From: Candidatus Promineofilum glycogenicum
Lineage (GTDB): Bacteria; Chloroflexota; Anaerolineae; Promineifilales; Promineifilaceae
Assembly: GCA_016707605.1 (NCBI GenBank)
Contig: JADJHJ010000017.1
Span: 43,981 to 107,980 of the forward strand
Direction of reading: 5' to 3'
Length of the DNA stretch: 64,000 nucleotides
The notes under the pieces are model-generated. The model searched no databases and was not told the origin of the DNA. It saw only the letters and a list, made by a program, of their open reading frames with translations. Positions 26,795 to 36,146 of the stretch are shown one piece after another. Position numbers and translations under genes: made by a program. Position 1 is the stretch's first letter. The number at the start of each line of letters is the position of its first letter.

Positions 26795-27367
26795 CTATCG
26801 ACGTTCACCGATGATCTCTTCCACGCGCAAGACTGCCTCAGGCAAGTGCAACGGGGAGAGCGTGTCCCCCCGGCGCATGGTTCGCTTCTCGCCGTAGCCG
26901 TTCTCGCCTGGCGCGCGGTAGACCTCCACCACCTGTGGCAGCAAGGCCACCAGCCACACTTCGGCGATGCCGGCTGTGGCATAGAGCGGCAGTTTTACGT
27001 CGCGGTCGTAGGGCAGAGACGACTCCGACACCTCGATCAGCAGCAGCACGTCCTCCGGCTCTGGGTGGCCGCCCGAATAGAAGTCATCCCGCCGTCTCAT
27101 AACGGCAATATCGGGCAAAGGCATCGAAAAGCGCTCCAGGCAGATAGGGCCATGCACACGGATGTTTGCCCAGTCCGCGATCTGCTCCAGGAGCTGCTTG
27201 GTCAGACGGGTGACGCTGGCTGCGTGCAGTGGGCTAGGCGGCGCTATCTCAATCACATCCCCGGCCAGCAATTCCAGGCGCTCTTCCTCGCCGAAAATGC
27301 CGGCGGCATCCATCTGCTGGAACTCCTGAGTCGTGAAGCGCCTGTGCGCGATGGTAGGCGCGTCCAT
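26795..27367 (-). CDS. Uma2-family (DUF820) putative endonuclease
   Basis: The 190-residue protein starts at ATG 27367 behind AGGAGGT. It shows the restriction-like fold of the family: ERLELLAGDVIE (residues 29-40), PDIAVM with the metal-binding Asp, and LLLIEVSESSLPYDRDVKLP with the Glu and Lys of the PD-(D/E)XK site. The family is very abundant in Chloroflexota and Cyanobacteria, and its role is still not settled. It follows the helicase gene by 21 bases and may be co-transcribed, so a link to DNA processing is possible. Confidence 0.85.
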   Translation of the reverse strand: MDAPTIAHRRFTTQEFQQMDAAGIFGEEERLELLAGDVIEIAPPSPLHAASVTRLTKQLLEQIADWANIRVHGPICLERFSMPLPDIAVMRRRDDFYSGGHPEPEDVLLLIEVSESSLPYDRDVKLPLYATAGIAEVWLVALLPQVVEVYRAPGENGYGEKRTMRRGDTLSPLHLPEAVLRVEEIIGERR

Positions 27368-27388
27368 CGGTCTACCTCCTGCCCCGCA

Positions 27389-29485
27389 TTATACCTCACT
27401 CTCCGCCGCCCGCGTCCGCGCCCGCACCAGCGGCCCCAGCGCCCGCCACAACGGCCCGTCCTGCCGCTGGCCGCGCCGGTCGAGGTCGCTGCTGGCCAGA
27501 ATGACGCCGTCGCGGCAGCGGGCGACGAGGCCGCGCACGATGCGCGCCAGCAGTTCGTTGCGCACGGCAAAGTCCTCATCAATCGTCCACGGCTCCTCCG
27601 GGGCGCGGCTCTGCACCAGGACGAAGGCGTTGCTGAGCGGCTGGCGGGGGATGTCCCACCAGCCCTGAGCGGCCGTCTCCAACCACACCTGCACCCGCGC
27701 CGGCTCGCCGGCCAGCAGGTAGGCGTAGATGGTCGAGAGGACAATGCCGTTGGGGTCGGGCGGCTCGCCCCAGTCGGGCGGGTTGGCCGTCACCAACCCC
27801 TGATTCACGGCGTCGATGAAGGCCGCGCCCATCTCCGCCTCGCCGGCCAGGCTCATGGCCGGGGCGGCGCGGCGCAGGCGGGCGGCGGCCCCGGCCAGCC
27901 ACTCGGCCACGGCCGCGCCGGCCATGTCCGGCTCCGGCCGGAAGCGCGGCTGGGCCAGCAGTTCGTTGAACAGGCTGTGGAGGAAGGCGTCGATGCTCTC
28001 TGCCGGCGGGCGGGCGGCCAGCCACAGGCGCAACTCCTCGGCCAGTTCGATGCTCTCCGCGCCGACGCGCTCGACGATGCGCGCCGGCAGATACTCGGCC
28101 GGGGCCAGTTCGGGCACGTCGGGCCGGTAGAGGTTGTCGGTCAGCAGTTGCGCCCGGGCCGGGTCGAGGCCGGCGATGCTGAGCGTCAGCGCCTCGGCCA
28201 CGTCGTAGGGCGCGGGGTGGACGCCCCAGTCGGGGTGGGCCAGGGCCAGCCACGTCAGCCAGGCGCGGACACGCGGCTCTTCGCGCGGGCTGGTGCGGCG
28301 GCGCAACAGGCGGTAGGGCAGCCCGGCCTCGGCCAGGGCCGCGGTCAGCATGTAGCGCAGCGCGCCGTCCATGTAGGGCACGACGATGGCGATGTCGCGC
28401 GGGGCGATACCCTGGTCATAGACCAGCCCGTGGAGCACCGGGGCCAGGTTGTTGACCATCTCGCGCCGGTAGCGCCCGCCAACGATGCCCAACAGCCGCG
28501 CCTCGGCCCCCTCGGTGGGCAGCTTGGTGTGCAGCAGGGTGTTCTCGACCTGGTCGGCCAGCCGGCCCAACTCCGGCGGGGCGACGAAGCTCTCCGTGAA
28601 GTCGAAGACGCGGTCGAAGCGGTCGCGCAGCGCCTCCGCGCCGTGGGGGTCGGCAGCCAGGAAGCGCTTGTAGCCGCCGCCGGCGTCGCCGGCGACGGCC
28701 GTCGTCTGCGTCTCGCCCATCAGGCCGACGACGAAGTTCTGCCCGGCCGGCGTCTGCTCCTCCAGGTTATCGACCAGCAGGTGGCGGTAGCGCTCGCGGA
28801 AGTAGCGGTGGAACTCCGGGTGGCGGACGAGTTGGGTGTCGAACACCTCCACGGTCAGCGACAGGTCGAGCATACTGTTGGCCAGGCAGCGGCGGCGGAA
28901 GGCGCGGGCGGCCGTGGCCGCGTCGTCGAGGTGGAAGCGCCGCTCCGGGTCGCCGGCCCAGGTGCGCGACTGGCGGGCGATGGCCTCTTCCAGCGACAGG
29001 GCGTTGAGCGCGGCGCGGTTGAGCGTGTCCAGCAGTTGGCTGACGATCTGCTGCGGTCGCAGCCGCAGGTTGGCGAACGCCCCCTGAGTCAGCAGCGGGT
29101 TGACGACGCGCCACATGAGCACCTGGGCCAGGTCGTAGCTCAGGAAGGTCGGCGGCTGCCAGGGGCGGGCGAAGCCGGCGTCGCGGGCTACCAGTGGCCA
29201 GAAGAGCGACACCATGCTCTGGGCCAGCCGGGTGTAGTGGATGACGTTCAGTTCGGCGTAGGGGCCAAGGCCGGAGGCGCGCACGGCGTCGAAGTAGGCG
29301 TCGCGGTGCTCCGGCTCGGCCACCAGGACGAGGATGGTGTAGGCCGGCTCGCCGGCGCGCAGCAGCCGCAGCAGCCGCTGTTGCAGCGCCGTCGTCTTGC
29401 CCGTGCCCGCCGGGCCGAAGAGGTAGCTCGTCCCCTCGGCGGCGGCGGCCTGGCGCTGGAGGTCGGTCAGGTCGTCGGTGTTCAC
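27389..29485 (-). CDS. UvrD/Rep-like superfamily 1 helicase-related ATPase
   Basis: The 698-residue protein starts with the only available codon, GTG 29485. It has a Q motif (LTDLQRQA), Walker A GPAGTGKTT (residues 25-33), and a motif II that reads LLVDNLEEQTP, where usual helicases have DEAQ. A C-terminal RecA-like part includes IAIVVPYMDGALRYML and ARVQVWLETAAQGWWDI. Relatives act in DNA unwinding and repair. The altered motif II makes full helicase activity uncertain. No ribosome site is visible because the upstream DNA is a tandem repeat, which may have replaced the original leader. Confidence 0.75.
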   Translation of the reverse strand: MNTDDLTDLQRQAAAAEGTSYLFGPAGTGKTTALQQRLLRLLRAGEPAYTILVLVAEPEHRDAYFDAVRASGLGPYAELNVIHYTRLAQSMVSLFWPLVARDAGFARPWQPPTFLSYDLAQVLMWRVVNPLLTQGAFANLRLRPQQIVSQLLDTLNRAALNALSLEEAIARQSRTWAGDPERRFHLDDAATAARAFRRRCLANSMLDLSLTVEVFDTQLVRHPEFHRYFRERYRHLLVDNLEEQTPAGQNFVVGLMGETQTTAVAGDAGGGYKRFLAADPHGAEALRDRFDRVFDFTESFVAPPELGRLADQVENTLLHTKLPTEGAEARLLGIVGGRYRREMVNNLAPVLHGLVYDQGIAPRDIAIVVPYMDGALRYMLTAALAEAGLPYRLLRRRTSPREEPRVRAWLTWLALAHPDWGVHPAPYDVAEALTLSIAGLDPARAQLLTDNLYRPDVPELAPAEYLPARIVERVGAESIELAEELRLWLAARPPAESIDAFLHSLFNELLAQPRFRPEPDMAGAAVAEWLAGAAARLRRAAPAMSLAGEAEMGAAFIDAVNQGLVTANPPDWGEPPDPNGIVLSTIYAYLLAGEPARVQVWLETAAQGWWDIPRQPLSNAFVLVQSRAPEEPWTIDEDFAVRNELLARIVRGLVARCRDGVILASSDLDRRGQRQDGPLWRALGPLVRARTRAAESEV

Positions 29486-29489
29486 TGTT

Positions 29490-29632
29490 CAGTAGGTCGG
29501 TAGGTCAGTAGGTCAGTAGGTCAGTAGGTCAGTAGGTCAGTAGGTCAGTAGGTCAGTGGGTCAGTAAGCCAGTGTAGCCCACAACTGACCTACTGGCTCA
29601 CCGACCTACTGACTCACTGACCTACTGACCTA
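29490..29632. repeat. Octamer tandem repeat with an inverted partner
   Basis: About nine copies of GTAGGTCA run from 29490 to 29573, followed by the inverted form (TGACCTAC, with variants TGACTCAC and TGGCTCAC) to 29632. The whole can fold into a long imperfect hairpin between two minus-strand genes. There are no spacers, so it is not a CRISPR array. Confidence 0.85.
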
Positions 29633-29636
29633 CTTC

Positions 29637-31502
29637 TCACAACTGCCGATACCGCAACAGCACCGCGCCGAGTTGAATCTCGTCGCCGTCGCTCAGTTGC
29701 AGGCCGTATTCGGGGACCTGGCGGCCGTTGACGAACGTGCCGCTGGTGCTGCCGGCGTCGTAGATGCGGTAGTGGTTGCCCTCCAGGCGCAGAACGGCGT
29801 GGAAGCGGGAGACGGTGATGTCGTCGCGGAAGGCGATCTGGCTTTGGGCGGGGGAGCGGCCGACGCGCACTTCCAGGTCGCCCAGCGTCAACTCTTCGGG
29901 CATGAGCGTCTGGGCGTTGATGACCTCCATGTGGGCCATCACGAATGGCTTATCCGTCGCCCCGCCGCCATAGCCCAGCGGGTCGGGCGCGTCCAGGTTG
30001 CCGACGAGCGTTGGCATGGGCGGCGCGTCGGCCGGCGGTGGCGTGCTGCGACGCCGGCGGCGGTTGCTGCCGGCCGGAGCGCCGGCGGCGGCGCGGCGCG
30101 GCTGTTGTGTCTGCCGCCACAGCAGATAGCCCAGCCCGGCCACGGCCAGCAGGATGAGCGGGATGAGCAACCACAGCGGATTGAAGCCCGACCCCGACGG
30201 CTGAAGCTCCTCCGGCAGTTGCACCTCTTCGCCCTGGGTGACGCTGAGCGTCACCGGCGCGCTCTTGGACGTAAGCCCCTGGCTGTCGGTCGCCTCCACC
30301 TCCAGCCGGTTGTCGCCGAAGACGAGGTTGGCGATGGACAGGCTAAAGCTATTGAGGCTATCGACCGGGATGTCGCCGGCGGCCGTGTCGTTGACCAGCA
30401 GCCGGGCGGCGGTCAGTTCGCGGGCCTGGCCGTCGAGCCAACTGACGGCGGCCGAAAGCTGAAGCTCTACCGGCTCATCGAGGTTGGGCACGGTGATGGC
30501 CCGGCTCTCGCGCGGCAGGTTGATGACCACTTGCGGCGCGGCGGTGGAGATAGTCACGTCGGCCACGGCGCGGGTGTCGCGGTTGTTCAGCAGGCTCAAC
30601 TCGACCGGGAAGGTGCCGCTGGCCGGTTCGGGCACGGTGTAGCGCAGCAGGGCGTGCTCGCGGAAGCCGGCGATGCGGCTCCAGATGGCGGCCAGCCCTT
30701 CGGCGTTGCCCAACTCGGTGGCGATGCCGCGCGAGCCGCCGGCAATGTCACGCATGTACTGCAACGCCGCCTCGCGGTTGACCTCGGGGTTATCGAAGAT
30801 AACGGTATGAATCGGGATGCCGGCGGCCGCGGCGCGCGTGGGCACGTCCGACGCCGTGGCTTGCGACGTGCCGGGGTCGGTGCCGTCGCTGATCAGGACG
30901 ATGGACGCGGCCATCTCCGGCTTGGGCCGCAGTCCGGGGGTCAACTCGACCATGCGGATGACGGCGTCATAGAGCGACGTGGCCCCCTCTTCGGCGGTCA
31001 GCGGCGTGGTGATGAACAGATTGCCGACGCCGTTGTGGAACGGGGTCGGGGCCAGTAGCTCCTGGGGGCCGGCGGCGCGATTTTGATAGACGGCAACGTA
31101 GTCCAACTGCTCCTGCATGTTGCCCGGCCCGGCGTACTGGCGGATGGCCGACTCGATGGCCGGCAATGGGTCGGTGATGCCGCCGGCGACATCGATCAGG
31201 AAGACGGTCAGCGTACCCACCGGCACACGGCCGTCGAACACCACTTCGTCAACCGGGAAGTTGTTGTGGCTGAGAAAGAGCGGCTCGGCGGCAAAGTCGA
31301 TCGGCGCGCCCTGGCCATCCATGCCGTAGACCTGGAGTTGGACGCTGGGAAAGCTGTCGGAGTTGGAGCCGGCAATGGTGATGCGGCCGATCTGAACCGT
31401 TTCCTGGGCCTGGCTGACGGCTGTCCGGCCCAGGGCCGCCGCACCCAGGAGCAGAACCGCGGCCACCAACAGACAACGAAGCGCGCGACTGAGGGGTCCC
31501 AT
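29637..31502 (-). CDS. Transmembrane protein with outer von Willebrand A and inner FHA domains
   Basis: ATG 31502 has AAGGGAG eight bases upstream. The 621-residue protein has a signal peptide, then a von Willebrand A-like domain (LTVFLIDVAGG at its start, ASIVLISDGTDPG in the middle). The usual DXSXS metal site is degenerate. Beta-sandwich segments follow, a membrane helix (LWLLIPLILLAVAGLGYLLW, about 475-495), an Arg/Pro-rich linker, and a C-terminal FHA domain (VRVGRSP... ITVSRFHAVL... GSTSGTFVNG). FHA domains bind phospho-threonine, so the protein can link an outside ligand to a Ser/Thr kinase pathway inside. It is divergent from a paralogue at 31568, with 65 bases between. Confidence 0.85.
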   Translation of the reverse strand: MGPLSRALRCLLVAAVLLLGAAALGRTAVSQAQETVQIGRITIAGSNSDSFPSVQLQVYGMDGQGAPIDFAAEPLFLSHNNFPVDEVVFDGRVPVGTLTVFLIDVAGGITDPLPAIESAIRQYAGPGNMQEQLDYVAVYQNRAAGPQELLAPTPFHNGVGNLFITTPLTAEEGATSLYDAVIRMVELTPGLRPKPEMAASIVLISDGTDPGTSQATASDVPTRAAAAGIPIHTVIFDNPEVNREAALQYMRDIAGGSRGIATELGNAEGLAAIWSRIAGFREHALLRYTVPEPASGTFPVELSLLNNRDTRAVADVTISTAAPQVVINLPRESRAITVPNLDEPVELQLSAAVSWLDGQARELTAARLLVNDTAAGDIPVDSLNSFSLSIANLVFGDNRLEVEATDSQGLTSKSAPVTLSVTQGEEVQLPEELQPSGSGFNPLWLLIPLILLAVAGLGYLLWRQTQQPRRAAAGAPAGSNRRRRRSTPPPADAPPMPTLVGNLDAPDPLGYGGGATDKPFVMAHMEVINAQTLMPEELTLGDLEVRVGRSPAQSQIAFRDDITVSRFHAVLRLEGNHYRIYDAGSTSGTFVNGRQVPEYGLQLSDGDEIQLGAVLLRYRQL

Positions 31503-31567
31503 GAGACTACTCCCTTCCTCTGAAGTTATGTTGATATAATACCAGACGGCGGGCAGAAAGGAAACAA

Positions 31568-33469
31568 ATGATCGGCCGACAGACACGCATTGGCCCACTC
31601 TTCATCGTCTTGGCTCTGGCCCTTCTCCTGTCGCCGCGCGTCGCGGCGCAGCAGGTGGCGCGCGAGGAGCTGGGTGTGCGCATTACCACCGTGGACGCCA
31701 CCGGCTTCCCGACCGTGCGCGTGCGCGTGCTGACCACCGGCCCGGGCAGCGCGCGGGTGAGCGACACCTCGCGCCTGCTGCTGCGCGAGAACGGCGTGCC
31801 CATCCCCGAAGCGACGACCTCCGGCGTGGCCGTTGGCGTCGATCTGGTCTTCGTCATCGACGCCAACGTCGACTTCCTGCTGGTCGACGACGGCAGCGGC
31901 CTGACCCGGCGCGACAAGGTGGCCGCGACCATCGCCCGCTTTGCCGACGGGGCCATGAACGACACCGGGCTGGACCGCATCTCGGTCATCGCCCCCGACG
32001 CGGCGCGGCTGGAACCGGTCTTTCTGGTGCAGGACGCGGCGCAGCCCGGCGAACTGAGCGCCCCGGTGGCTGCCTGGGACGCCGCGCCGCCGGCCGACCA
32101 ACCGCTGCGGGCCACGCCGTTGCCGGCGATGCTGACCGCGGCCATTGATCACCTGGCGGCGCAGGAGGGCGACGGCCGCTTCCGCGCCGTGCTGCTCTAC
32201 ACCGACGGGGCGCGCCTCGACGGGCAACTGGACGCGCCGGCGCTGGCCGCGGCGGCCCAGGCGGCCGGCGTGCCCATCTTCGCCGCCGTGTTGGGCGCGG
32301 ACGCCTCGGCGGAGGAGCTGGCCAACGTTGGCGCGCTGACCGAGCCGACCAACGGCCAGACGCTCCACATGCCCACGCCGGAGGCGGCCGACCCGCTCTA
32401 CGAACTCTTCGCCGCCCAGGGGACACAGATCGAGCTATCCTACCGCTCGGCGCTGCGCCAGGAGGGGCCGCAGCAGGTGGCCGTCAATCTGGGCAACGTG
32501 CGCGACGCGGCCGAGTTCGAGCTGGCTCTGGCCGCGCCGGAGGTGACACTGGACGCGCCGCCGTCGCTGAGCCGCACCGGCCGCGCCGCCGATACGCCCC
32601 TGCCTCTGCTGCAACCGGCGACGCTGCCGCTGACGGCCACGGTTCGCTGGCCCGACGGCCGCCGCAGCCAACTGACCGAGATCGCCTTCCTGGTCGATGG
32701 CGTGGCCCAGCCGCAGGCCGCGCCGCCCACGGCCGACGCCGACGGCCGCATCGACCTAGTATGGGACATCAGCGAGCGCGACGCGGGCAGCTACCGGCTG
32801 GCGGTGGCGGTGACGGACGAGTTGGGCTTCCAGGCCACGTCTGCGCCGGTAGATGTAGAAATCGTCGTTGACCGGCCCAGCCCGCCGACGCCGACGGCCG
32901 CGCCGACGGCCACGCCCGCCCCGACCGCGCCCGAACGCAGCTCCACGGCGCTGCTGTGGCCTCTTCTGCTGCTGGCTTTGGGCGGCGGGGCGCTGCTGTG
33001 GGCGGCGCGGCGGGCGCGACGGCCGCGGCCCGCCCCGACCGCGCCGCCCGCCCCGCCACCGCCGCCCGCGCCGCGCGAGGGGCACGTGGCCGTGCTGGAG
33101 TGGGCCGACGGGACGGCGACACCTATCGAACTGCCGGGCGACCACGTGACGCTGGGGCGCGAGGCCGAGGCGGTGGACGTGGTCGTTGACGGCCCCGGCG
33201 TCTCGCGGCTGCACGCCCGCATCCGGCGCGACGACGCCGGCGCTTACTGGCTCTACGACGAGGGCAGCGCCGCGGGCACGTTCCTGAATTACGAGCAGTT
33301 GGGGCTGGCCCCGCGGCCGTTGCAGCACGGCGACGTGGTGCAACTAGGGCGGGTGACGCTGCGCTTCCGGCTGGAGTTGGCCGGGTGGGCGGGCCGCGCC
33401 GCTCCAGAACCACCGAATACAGAAGAATGGCACGCGGATGACGCGGATTTCACGGATAGACGCGGATAA
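31568..33469 (+). CDS. Transmembrane vWA/FHA protein, paralogue of its divergent neighbour
   Basis: The 633-residue protein starts after AAAGGAAACAA. It has the same order as its neighbour: signal peptide, vWA-like domain (DLVFVIDANVDFLL, RAVLLYTDGARLDG) with a degenerate metal site, beta segments, Thr/Pro/Ala linker, a membrane helix (ALLWPLLLLALGGGALLWAA) and an FHA domain (HVTLGREAEAVDVVVDGPGV, SRLHARI, GSAAGTFLNYE). The two proteins probably share one promoter region and function. The last 14 residues (EWHADDADFTDRRG) are encoded by a GCGGATGACGCGGATT-type repeat at 33425-33475, so the natural end was probably a little earlier. Confidence 0.85.
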   Translation: MIGRQTRIGPLFIVLALALLLSPRVAAQQVAREELGVRITTVDATGFPTVRVRVLTTGPGSARVSDTSRLLLRENGVPIPEATTSGVAVGVDLVFVIDANVDFLLVDDGSGLTRRDKVAATIARFADGAMNDTGLDRISVIAPDAARLEPVFLVQDAAQPGELSAPVAAWDAAPPADQPLRATPLPAMLTAAIDHLAAQEGDGRFRAVLLYTDGARLDGQLDAPALAAAAQAAGVPIFAAVLGADASAEELANVGALTEPTNGQTLHMPTPEAADPLYELFAAQGTQIELSYRSALRQEGPQQVAVNLGNVRDAAEFELALAAPEVTLDAPPSLSRTGRAADTPLPLLQPATLPLTATVRWPDGRRSQLTEIAFLVDGVAQPQAAPPTADADGRIDLVWDISERDAGSYRLAVAVTDELGFQATSAPVDVEIVVDRPSPPTPTAAPTATPAPTAPERSSTALLWPLLLLALGGGALLWAARRARRPRPAPTAPPAPPPPPAPREGHVAVLEWADGTATPIELPGDHVTLGREAEAVDVVVDGPGVSRLHARIRRDDAGAYWLYDEGSAAGTFLNYEQLGLAPRPLQHGDVVQLGRVTLRFRLELAGWAGRAAPEPPNTEEWHADDADFTDRRG

Positions 33470-33475
33470 GAAAAC
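33425..33475. repeat. Single arm of the CACGGATAAG/GCGGATT repeat family
   Basis: The stretch carries CACGCGGATGACGCGGATTT and CGCGGATAAG, matching one arm of the inverted repeat at 63258-63353. It supplies the C-terminal codons of the vWA/FHA gene and ends just before the next gene's start. Confidence 0.75.
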
Positions 33476-33479
33476 GGAT

Positions 33480-34889
33480 ATGAAACAGATTTCACAGATT
33501 GGCTCGCGCCTGATGATTCTATTGGCTGTGGCCCTGACGCTGGCCGCCTGCGCCGGGTTCGACCCCCGCCAACTCATCCCGCCGGTGGCCATTGGTAGCC
33601 CCTCCCCGCCGGCCACGCCGGAGCCGACGCCGACGGCGGTGCTGATTCCGCCCATTGGCGAGACGCCCGTCCTGATGTGCACACCGCCGGCCTGCGCCCC
33701 CGGCGAGAGCTACACCTGCCCTAGCGGCGACTGCCCCGGCGGCTGCGGCACGGTCTGCGCCGCGCCCGCGCCAACGGCCATCAGTGGCCCATTGGCCCCC
33801 GCGCCGACGGATTGGGAGGGGCTGGAGGGGTGGCTGACGGCGCTGTGGCGCGGCAACGTCAACCCGGCGGCCGTGCGGGCCTCGCTACGCCAGGCAGGGA
33901 TGCAGCGCAGCGACGCCGACTGGCGGGCGGCCGACCTGGACGGCGATTTGCAGGATGAGTGGCTGCTGGTGCTCTACGACCCGTCGTTGCCCGGCGTGCC
34001 CTTCGGCGCGGCCGGCGACTTGTGGATCGTCAACGGCGACGGCGTAGCCTTCCGCTACTACGCCGCGCCCAGCAGCGACATCTACGAGTTCCTGGCCCCG
34101 ACTATCGTCGCCGTGACCGACGTGACCGGCGACGGCTTGCCCGAACTGGTGGCCGACGCCCCCTTCTGCGGCGCGCACACCTGCACCGGCAACTATCGCG
34201 TCATCGGCCTGACCGCTGATGGGCTGGGCGACCTGGTGCGGCGCGAAGCAGTGGCCGAGGGCGATCCGGGCCACACCATCACCATGACCTTCCCCGAAAT
34301 CCAGGTCGTTGACCGCGACGACGACGGCGTGGCCGAGATCGTCGTGCGCGGCGGGACGATTGGCTCGGCCGGGGCGGGCGTCGTGCGGTCACGCACGGAG
34401 GTATGGCGCTGGGACGGCGCGGCGGTGACGCTGGCCGGGACGACGCTCGACCCGACGCAGTATCGCCACCACATTCTCTACGAGGCCAACGATCTCATGG
34501 CCGCCGGCGACGTGGACGGGGCGCTGGCCCTCTACGAAGCGGCCATCAACGACCCGGCCCTGCGCAACGACGGCTTCGCCCACGCGCCGGAGCAGGTCTA
34601 CGCCGACATCAGCCGCTTCGCCGCCTTCCGGCTCGTCCTGATCGACCTGTTGCAGGGGGACGCCGAGCGCGCCGCCGGGCGGCTGGCCTGGCTGCAAGCC
34701 AACCACCCCGACGCGGCGGCTACCAGTGCAGCGGCGACGCTGCTCGCCGGCTGGGCGGGCGCGGAGGGGCAGGCGGCGCTGTGCGCGTCTATCGAGAGCG
34801 GGCTGGCGGCAGTGGAGAACCCGACGGGGGCGTTGAGCGATATGGGGTATGGCAATCCGGCGTTGTTGGCGGGCGATCTTTGCCCGTAA
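33480..34889 (+). CDS. Lipoprotein with integrin-like calcium motifs and a helical end
   Basis: ATG 33480 gives a lipoprotein signal (MILLAVALTLAAC) and 469 residues. A Pro/Thr linker and a Cys-rich patch (CTPPACAPGESYTCPSGDCP) come first. The centre has Asp-rich loops DLDGDLQDEW, DVTGDGLPELV and DRDDDGVAEIVV, the pattern of FG-GAP/VCBS beta-propeller blades that bind calcium. The C-terminal 130 residues are helical (LYEANDLMAAGDVDGALALYEAAIND) and TPR-like. It follows the vWA/FHA gene by 10 bases and is probably in the same transcript, so a cell-surface partner role is possible. Confidence 0.75.
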   Translation: MKQISQIGSRLMILLAVALTLAACAGFDPRQLIPPVAIGSPSPPATPEPTPTAVLIPPIGETPVLMCTPPACAPGESYTCPSGDCPGGCGTVCAAPAPTAISGPLAPAPTDWEGLEGWLTALWRGNVNPAAVRASLRQAGMQRSDADWRAADLDGDLQDEWLLVLYDPSLPGVPFGAAGDLWIVNGDGVAFRYYAAPSSDIYEFLAPTIVAVTDVTGDGLPELVADAPFCGAHTCTGNYRVIGLTADGLGDLVRREAVAEGDPGHTITMTFPEIQVVDRDDDGVAEIVVRGGTIGSAGAGVVRSRTEVWRWDGAAVTLAGTTLDPTQYRHHILYEANDLMAAGDVDGALALYEAAINDPALRNDGFAHAPEQVYADISRFAAFRLVLIDLLQGDAERAAGRLAWLQANHPDAAATSAAATLLAGWAGAEGQAALCASIESGLAAVENPTGALSDMGYGNPALLAGDLCP

Positions 34890-34890
34890 G

Positions 34891-34930
34891 CGCGGTGCGG
34901 AGTGCGCATCCTCAGATGCGCACCCCGCGC
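34891..34930. repeat. Dispersed palindrome, GTGCGCATCCTCAGATGCGCAC
   Basis: A copy of the CGCATCTGAGGATGCG family lies between convergent genes and forms a GC-rich hairpin. Confidence 0.75.
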
Positions 34931-34935
34931 GCCCA

Positions 34936-36123
34936 CTAGCCCTTTTCCAGCGGCACAAACCCCTGCCCCACCACTTCCCGGGCCGGGATGATGGTGATGA
35001 AGGCGTGGGGGTCTTCCTCGCCGACGATAGCCTTGAGTTGCTCAATCTCGGTCACCGTCAGGGCCACCAGCAGCACGTCGCGCTCCTGCTTCAGGTACAT
35101 CCCCCGGCCGTGCAGCGCCGTGGCCCCGCGGTGCAGTTCGGCGATGATGCGCTCGGCCAGCCGCTGCGGGTTGGCGGCCACGACCATGGCCAGCACCTGC
35201 GAGCGGCGGCGCTTGCGGCGGCTGAGGCGCGACCAGGCTGAGCCGGCGTCGGGCGTCTTGTCGCCGTTCTCGCCCGACAGCGGCCACAGGTCGCCCAGAA
35301 AGTCCTCGATGTCGTACTTGGGCAGCACTTCGCCGCTGGCGTCGTGCAACCCCTGCGAGACGAGGGTGATCAGGAGCAAGACGAGCAGGAAACCGGTCAG
35401 CGTGGCCAGCATCATGCCGCCATGCAACGGGCCCAGGTGTGCCCGCTCGATGAACATCTCCGCCGACCGCGCCTCGAACGGGTGCAGGTAGAGCTTGAGC
35501 AGGATGCCCAGCGTCAGGATGGCGAAGATGGCCAGGTAGTTGTTGCGCAGGCGGCGGCCGACGGCCTCCAGCCGCGAGATGGGGAACTGCGGCTGCAAGA
35601 GCGACTCGGCCAGCGTCTCGTCCCAGTCGGCATGGGGCGCGAAGGGGGGCACGAGCATGGCGGCGAAGAAGTCGGTCTCCATCAGCCGGGCGCGCAGGCT
35701 CCACAACTCGTAGTAGCGGTAGCGGCGGGCCTCGATGAACAGAAAGAGCATCACCAGCAGCATGACCAGCAGGAAGACGCCCCAGTGGTTCTCCGGCGCG
35801 GCGAAGACGAAGGTGATGGACGCGGCCACGGTGACGACGGCCCAGTTGGTCGTCGTGTCCAGCCGGCTGCGCCAGACGTTAGAGCGCTGGATTTCGGCGC
35901 GGTAGTAATGGACCATGGCCGTGTTGAACTCCGACGGCCGCATCTTGTAGCCGCGGAAGGTCCACACCGGCTCGTAGCTTGTGCCAGCGGCGGCTTCGGC
36001 AGCAGCCCCGGCTTTGGCTCCGGCGGCGGCCCCGGCCGCGGCTCCGGCGGCAGCGCCAGCTACCGCGCCGGCCTGCGCGCCCGTGCCGGGCGGCGGTGGC
36101 GGGTTCGTTTCGTCTGCTTCCAT
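34936..36123 (-). CDS. Integral membrane protein, DUF2270 fused to a DUF2179-like domain
   Basis: The 395-residue protein begins with a Pro run and an Ala/Gly repeat (about residues 15-47, AGAAAG units). The central part matches DUF2270: FNTAMVHYYRAEIQRSNVWR, RLDTTTNWAVVTVAAS, then helices near 90-130, 205-225 and 245-270. The C-terminal 85 residues (RDVLLVALTVTEIEQLKAIV, DPHAFITIIPAREVVGQGF) match the DUF2179 ligand-sensing domain usually found at the end of YitT-type membrane proteins. The fusion suggests a small molecule controls the membrane part. It lies 23 bases after the next gene upstream (36147-36806) and is probably co-transcribed with it. Confidence 0.75.
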   Translation of the reverse strand: MEADETNPPPPPGTGAQAGAVAGAAAGAAAGAAAGAKAGAAAEAAAGTSYEPVWTFRGYKMRPSEFNTAMVHYYRAEIQRSNVWRSRLDTTTNWAVVTVAASITFVFAAPENHWGVFLLVMLLVMLFLFIEARRYRYYELWSLRARLMETDFFAAMLVPPFAPHADWDETLAESLLQPQFPISRLEAVGRRLRNNYLAIFAILTLGILLKLYLHPFEARSAEMFIERAHLGPLHGGMMLATLTGFLLVLLLITLVSQGLHDASGEVLPKYDIEDFLGDLWPLSGENGDKTPDAGSAWSRLSRRKRRRSQVLAMVVAANPQRLAERIIAELHRGATALHGRGMYLKQERDVLLVALTVTEIEQLKAIVGEEDPHAFITIIPAREVVGQGFVPLEKG

Positions 36124-36146
36124 CTCGCTCCTCGTTGGCCCGGCAA

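Noticed and set aside
29490..29632. CRISPR array
   Set aside because: The repeats are eight bases and contiguous, without spacers.
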